A DNA stretch of 17,177 nt from Verrucomicrobiota bacterium (GTDB taxonomy: Bacteria > Verrucomicrobiota > Verrucomicrobiae > Chthoniobacterales > UBA10450), in NCBI GenBank assembly GCA_005887855.1, contig VBQB01000104.1:1-17177 (forward strand), read 5' to 3'. Under the pieces are notes generated by a model. That model did not search any database, was not told where the DNA came from, and worked only from the letters and a program-made list of their open reading frames with translations. This document shows positions 14,245-17,177 of the stretch, in pieces. Position 1 is the first letter of the stretch. Every line of letters starts with the position of its first letter. A program made the position numbers and the translations under genes.

Positions 14245-16611
14245 GACGTTCTTGGTCGGATCAGGCCTGGAGTTGGGGACCGTTGGATCGTATGGATTGT
14301 ATTGCATACCGACAGGATCCGCATTGCGTTGAAGTCCTCCATTTGCGGAGTCAGCGATAGCCTGGTTTGTATTACTTCCAGGCGCGTTCCAGTACAAGAC
14401 AAAATAATTATTCGTCGATGAGTTTGGAAACGAAATGGTAGCCGTGTCGGGGTTTGGCGGAGTTGGGCCCCAGTTAAAAACATTAACCTCTCCCGGAAAA
14501 GGCGGGATGAAAACTCCGCCCGGCAAAGTGACCGTCAGGGTCAGGGTGTCGAACGCCGTGCTGCTGCCGCAAGGTCCTGCATTATTACTGGTTGCGAAGA
14601 TGGTGACGGGGAAAACTCCAACGCCAGTCGGCGTGCCGGAGATCAGCCCCGTCGTAGTGTTCACAGTTAAACCTCCGGGCAGATCATTTGCGTCGAAACT
14701 GATCGGGTTATTGTCGGCTGTAATTTGATAAGTGAACGGGGTTCCCACAGTCGCGGCAGCTGTAAGCGGGCTCGTGATAGCAGGGTCCTGGGGGCAAATC
14801 GTTATGACCAGCGTTGCAGTCGCGTTGTTGCAAGTACCTATGCCATTGCTCCGGTTCCCCCCGTTACCTAACGATAAACCGGCAGGCAACGGAGCGGCGG
14901 TGTAACTGGTCCCATTATTCGTGTTGGTTGCTGTGATCGTGTAGGAGAAAGCAACCCCTATCTGGCCGGTCGCCGTGAGCGGACTGGTGATCACGGGCGT
15001 ATTGGCGATTGAAAGTGTCACTGCCGTTGATGTTGCCCCGGCGCAGGGGTTCGCAACAGTGATAGATGCTGTACCGGCAGTGGCAATAAGGGACGCTGGT
15101 ACCGCGGCAGTGAGTTGGGTTGAGGAAACGAATGTCGTGGTCAGCGCCGTTCCATTCCAATTCACGGTCGAAGTGGGAACAAAATTCGTGCCGTTCACAG
15201 TCAACGTGAACTGTGGACCGCCTGGCGTGACGCAGGTTGGGTTGAGTGAACTGATCGTCGGCGCCGCATTAATCGTTATCACCAGTGTTGCACTCCCGGT
15301 GTTGCAGGGACTTGCGCCATTGCTCGCGCTAATGATGACGCTAGTCGTTCCAGCCGTTGTGGGTGTACCGGAAATGACGTTCCGGTTCCCCCCGCTACCT
15401 AACGATAAACCGGCAGGCAACGGGGCCGCCGTGTAGCTGGTTGGATTGTTGGTTGCTGTAATCGTGTAGGAGAAGGCAACTCCAACTGTCCCGCACGCTG
15501 TGAGCGGGCTGTTTATCACCGGCGGATTGGCGATTGTAAACGTTACTGCTGGGGTCGAAGATCCGCCTCCTGGAGAAGGATTGACGACCGTGATAGATGC
15601 CGTGCCAGCAGTGGCGATAAGGGCAGCGGGCACCGTGGCGGTGAGTTGCGTGGAAGAAACAAACGTCGTGGCCAGAGGCGTTCCATTCCAATTCACTGTC
15701 GAAGCAGAAACAAATTTCGTGCCGTTCACAGTCAAGGTGAATTGCGGACCGCCTGCCGTGGCGCAAGTCGGGCTAATTGAAGTTACGGTGGGCACCGGGT
15801 TATTGATCGTAATTACCAGCGTCGATGTCCCGGTTCCGCGGGAATTGGTTGCGGTAATGGTAACAGGGTACGTTCCCGCCGTAGTTGGGGTGCCAGAGAT
15901 CAACCCTGTTGCAGTATTGACAGTTAAGCCCGGAGGCAAACTGCTTGCGCCATAACTGGTCGGGTTGTTCGTGGCTGTGATCTGATAGGAAAACGCGACG
16001 CCTACGGTGCCAGTTGCTGTGCCAGGACTTGTGATGACGGGAGGCGGCGTATTGATCGTAATTACCAGCGTCGATGTCCCGGTCCCGCCAGAATTGCTTG
16101 CGCTAATGGTAACAGGGTACGTTCCCGCCGTAGTTGGGGTGCCAGAGATCAACCCTGTTGCAGTATTGACAGTTAAGCCCGGAGGCAAACCGCTTGCGCC
16201 ATAACTGGTCGGGTTGTTCGTGGCTGTGATCTGATAGGAAAACGCGACGCCTACGGTGCCAGTTGCTGTGCCAGGACTTGTGATGACAGGAGGCGGCGGA
16301 TTGATCGTCAAAGTTAGCGTTGCGGTACCGGTGCCATTGGCGTTCGTTGCACTTATTGTGACACTATATGTTCCCGCCGCAGTCGGTGTGCCAGAGATCA
16401 AACCGGTGTTTGTATTGACAGTTAGGCCCGCGGGCAGGCTGGTCGCACCCCAACCACCAGGGGGTATGGCCTGGTCCGCCGTAATCTGATAGGAGAACGC
16501 GACTCCCACGGTTCCACTTGCCGTGGTAGCGCTCGTAATTTTGGGCTTCGCCGCCGCAAGCACCCCACTTGCGGTCGCCAACACAAGAACCAGGGGCAGG
16601 ATCCTTTTCAT
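14242..16611 (-). CDS. Secreted Ig-like repeat protein running into cassette A-like sequence
   Basis: I place the start at the ATG at 16611 because it gives a clean signal peptide, MKRILPLVLVLATASGVLA; an ATG at 16650 adds 13 residues and overlaps the stop of the upstream micro-ORF. Counted from 16650, the mature protein has He_PIG-like Ig domains (VGVAFSYQIT ... LPPGLTVNTATGLISGTP) at about 36-117, 121-200, 204-283, 376-461, 552-618 and 621-709, and IPT/TIG-like domains (NPTCVTPGGPQFTLTVNG) at 286-373 and 463-549. The fifth He_PIG unit is about 19 residues short. From residue 720 the sequence changes to FNWGPTPPNP and similar text that matches the downstream cassette A-like ORF, not Ig. It should be exported by Sec and act at or outside the cell surface, probably in adhesion or structure; no catalytic site is seen. 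Confidence 0.85.
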   Translation of the reverse strand: MKRILPLVLVLATASGVLAAAKPKITSATTASGTVGVAFSYQITADQAIPPGGWGATSLPAGLTVNTNTGLISGTPTAAGTYSVTISATNANGTGTATLTLTINPPPPVITSPGTATGTVGVAFSYQITATNNPTSYGASGLPPGLTVNTATGLISGTPTTAGTYPVTISASNSGGTGTSTLVITINTPPPVITSPGTATGTVGVAFSYQITATNNPTSYGASSLPPGLTVNTATGLISGTPTTAGTYPVTITATNSRGTGTSTLVITINNPVPTVTSISPTCATAGGPQFTLTVNGTKFVSASTVNWNGTPLATTFVSSTQLTATVPAALIATAGTASITVVNPSPGGGSSTPAVTFTIANPPVINSPLTACGTVGVAFSYTITATNNPTSYTAAPLPAGLSLGSGGNRNVISGTPTTAGTTSVIISASNGASPCNTGSATLVITINAAPTISSLNPTCVTPGGPQFTLTVNGTNFVPTSTVNWNGTALTTTFVSSTQLTAAVPASLIATAGTASITVANPCAGATSTAVTLSIANTPVITSPLTATGQIGVAFSYTITATNTNNGTSYTAAPLPAGLSLGNGGNRSNGIGTCNNATATLVITICPQDPAITSPLTAAATVGTPFTYQITADNNPISFDANDLPGGLTVNTTTGLISGTPTGVGVFPVTIFATSNNAGPCGSSTAFDTLTLTVTLPGGVFIPPFPGEVNVFNWGPTPPNPDTATISFPNSSTNNYFVLYWNAPGSNTNQAIADSANGGLQRNADPVGMQYNPYDPTVPNSRPDPTKNV
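15802..16548. repeat. Three tandem 249-bp repeats encoding He_PIG-like Ig domains
   Basis: The motif ATTGATCGT recurs at 15802, 16051 and 16300, a period of exactly 249 bp (83 codons). Units 15802-16050 and 16051-16299 differ at only about eight positions by eye, clustered near one end; the third unit (16300 to about 16548) is more diverged. The near identity of the first two implies recent duplication or gene conversion and a potential for copy-number change or misassembly. Confidence 0.9.
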
Positions 16612-16646
16612 CGAACAAACAAGCTGTGAATCAGAGCGAGCAGGGA

Positions 16647-16727
16647 TCATGGCGTAGGTGTGGGCCCGGCGGTGAGCGCGCTACCGGCTGCCGCCAGCAG
16701 AAAAACCAATGGGATGATCCGCTTCAT
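16647..16727 (-). CDS. 26-codon ORF consisting almost only of a signal peptide
   Basis: The ORF reads MKRIIPLVFLLAAAGSALTA followed by GPTPTP and a stop. It closely resembles the signal peptide of the Ig-repeat gene just downstream (MKRILPLVLVLATASGVLAA). Its ATG overlaps the stop of the upstream Ig-like gene (ATGA, 16724-16727), and its own stop overlaps the possible ATG at 16650 of the next gene (ATGA, 16647-16650). It may be the leftover 5' end of a duplicated secreted-protein gene, or a translated leader that couples the two flanking genes. No Shine-Dalgarno sequence is apparent. The double overlap argues that ribosomes pass through it. Confidence 0.5.
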   Translation of the reverse strand: MKRIIPLVFLLAAAGSALTAGPTPTP

Positions 16728-17176
16728 TGATAGATCCTGATCGTCAACGTCGCGCTTGCCGTCCCGCAGGATGTCCTTGCGCTAATTGAAACGGAGTAGT
16801 CGTGGTAGCCGTTGGCGTATGTCACATTCGGATCCAAGGTTGCTGTTCCGTCGATCAGTCCCGCCTTCCTTCCGCCTCCGTGGAGATTTAGCCCCGGGGG
16901 CAGTCCAGTTGCGCTGTAGTTGGTTCTTCCCGATGCTAGACAGGCAGGTGTTGGTCCGGGCAGTGCAACGACTCTGTATTCGTTGGGTTTAATCTTTCCC
17001 TTGGGATCCTGGTAGCCGTTAGCCGCTTTGATTCTATAGTTGAACGGCAGGTTGAGGCTCCCGGTTTCGAAAAGAGGGCTTACAATAACCGGGTTGGTTC
17101 TGTCATTGGGGTCGGGGTTGTCTTTAAATATTATTGTTGCATCCGGTGGAGAACTGAGGGTTTGAAGTGTCCCGTT
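16724..17176 (-). CDS. Ig-like domain protein, 3' part (5' end outside window)
   Basis: The frame is open from the right edge for 150 codons to a TGA at 16724-16726. The visible part reads SSPPDATIIFKDNPDPNDRT, later SPLFETGSLNLPFNYRIKAA, then SATGLPPGLNLHGGGRKAGL with IDGTATLDP and SVSISARTSCGTASATLTI before the stop. The LPPGL ... G.I.GT pattern and the closing beta-strands match the He_PIG-type Ig fold seen repeatedly in the next gene, although this copy is diverged and less repetitive. It is likely the C-terminal domain of another secreted or surface protein in the same transcription unit, since its stop overlaps the next ATG. The start, signal peptide and total length lie outside the window. 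Confidence 0.75.
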   Translation of the reverse strand, partial: NGTLQTLSSPPDATIIFKDNPDPNDRTNPVIVSPLFETGSLNLPFNYRIKAANGYQDPKGKIKPNEYRVVALPGPTPACLASGRTNYSATGLPPGLNLHGGGRKAGLIDGTATLDPNVTYANGYHDYSVSISARTSCGTASATLTIRIYQ

Positions 17177-17177
17177 C

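Noticed and set aside
14975..16489. Several plus-strand ORFs rich in Val, Pro and Thr opposite the Ig-repeat gene
   Set aside because: They are antisense shadows of the He_PIG and TIG repeats; their periodicity follows the 249-bp repeat and the minus strand has the signal peptide and recognisable domains.

Overview
The window looks like a chromosomal segment of a soil Verrucomicrobium, probably from the Chthoniobacterales / Spartobacteria side. The reasons are a protein that resembles the Verru_Chthon cassette protein A family, a moderate-to-high GC content, almost no Shine-Dalgarno sequences, intergenic palindromic repeats of a kind I associate with this phylum, and gene starts governed by context rather than strong ribosome binding sites. 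This taxonomic call is inference; there is no rRNA or tRNA in the window.

Layout. (1) 3-1897, plus strand: two tandem MacB/FtsX-type ABC permeases, the first cut by the left edge; their ATPase is not in view. (2) 1943-2116: a 174-bp palindromic element with perfect 20-bp inverted ends, sitting between converging genes. (3) 2126-4614, minus strand: adenylosuccinate lyase (purB), a small 60-residue protein ending in ARVC with a hairpin terminator, and a DedA-family membrane protein. (4) 4724-8326, plus strand: an MsbA-type ABC exporter, a left-handed beta-helix acyltransferase overlapping it by 4 bases, and a GT-B-like glycosyltransferase, probably a small glycan or glycolipid decoration and export cluster. 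Two structurally related intergenic elements (inverted arrays of degenerate 7-mers) end just before the exporter and glycosyltransferase start codons. (5) 8519-11637, plus strand: a secreted Deg-type serine protease with an intact catalytic triad, followed after 2 bases by a paralogue that has lost two of the three catalytic residues. (6) 11901-12170: a small membrane-anchored protein. (7) 12221-13120, minus strand: a GYF_2/DUF4339-type membrane protein followed by a frameshifted remnant gene. (8) 13162-17177, minus strand: a secreted protein made of Ig-like (He_PIG-like and IPT/TIG-like) repeats that runs, in one reading frame broken only by an in-frame TAG, into the C-terminal part of a Verru_Chthon cassette A-like protein. 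It is preceded by a 26-codon ORF that is essentially only a signal peptide, and by the 3' end of another Ig-like gene cut by the right edge.

The most unusual points are the Ig-repeat / Verru_Chthon A fusion with its in-frame amber codon, the chained ATGA overlaps and duplicated signal peptide in front of it, the active-protease / pseudoprotease pair, the two inverted 7-mer arrays abutting start codons, and a twice-frameshifted gene remnant that no single reading frame reveals.
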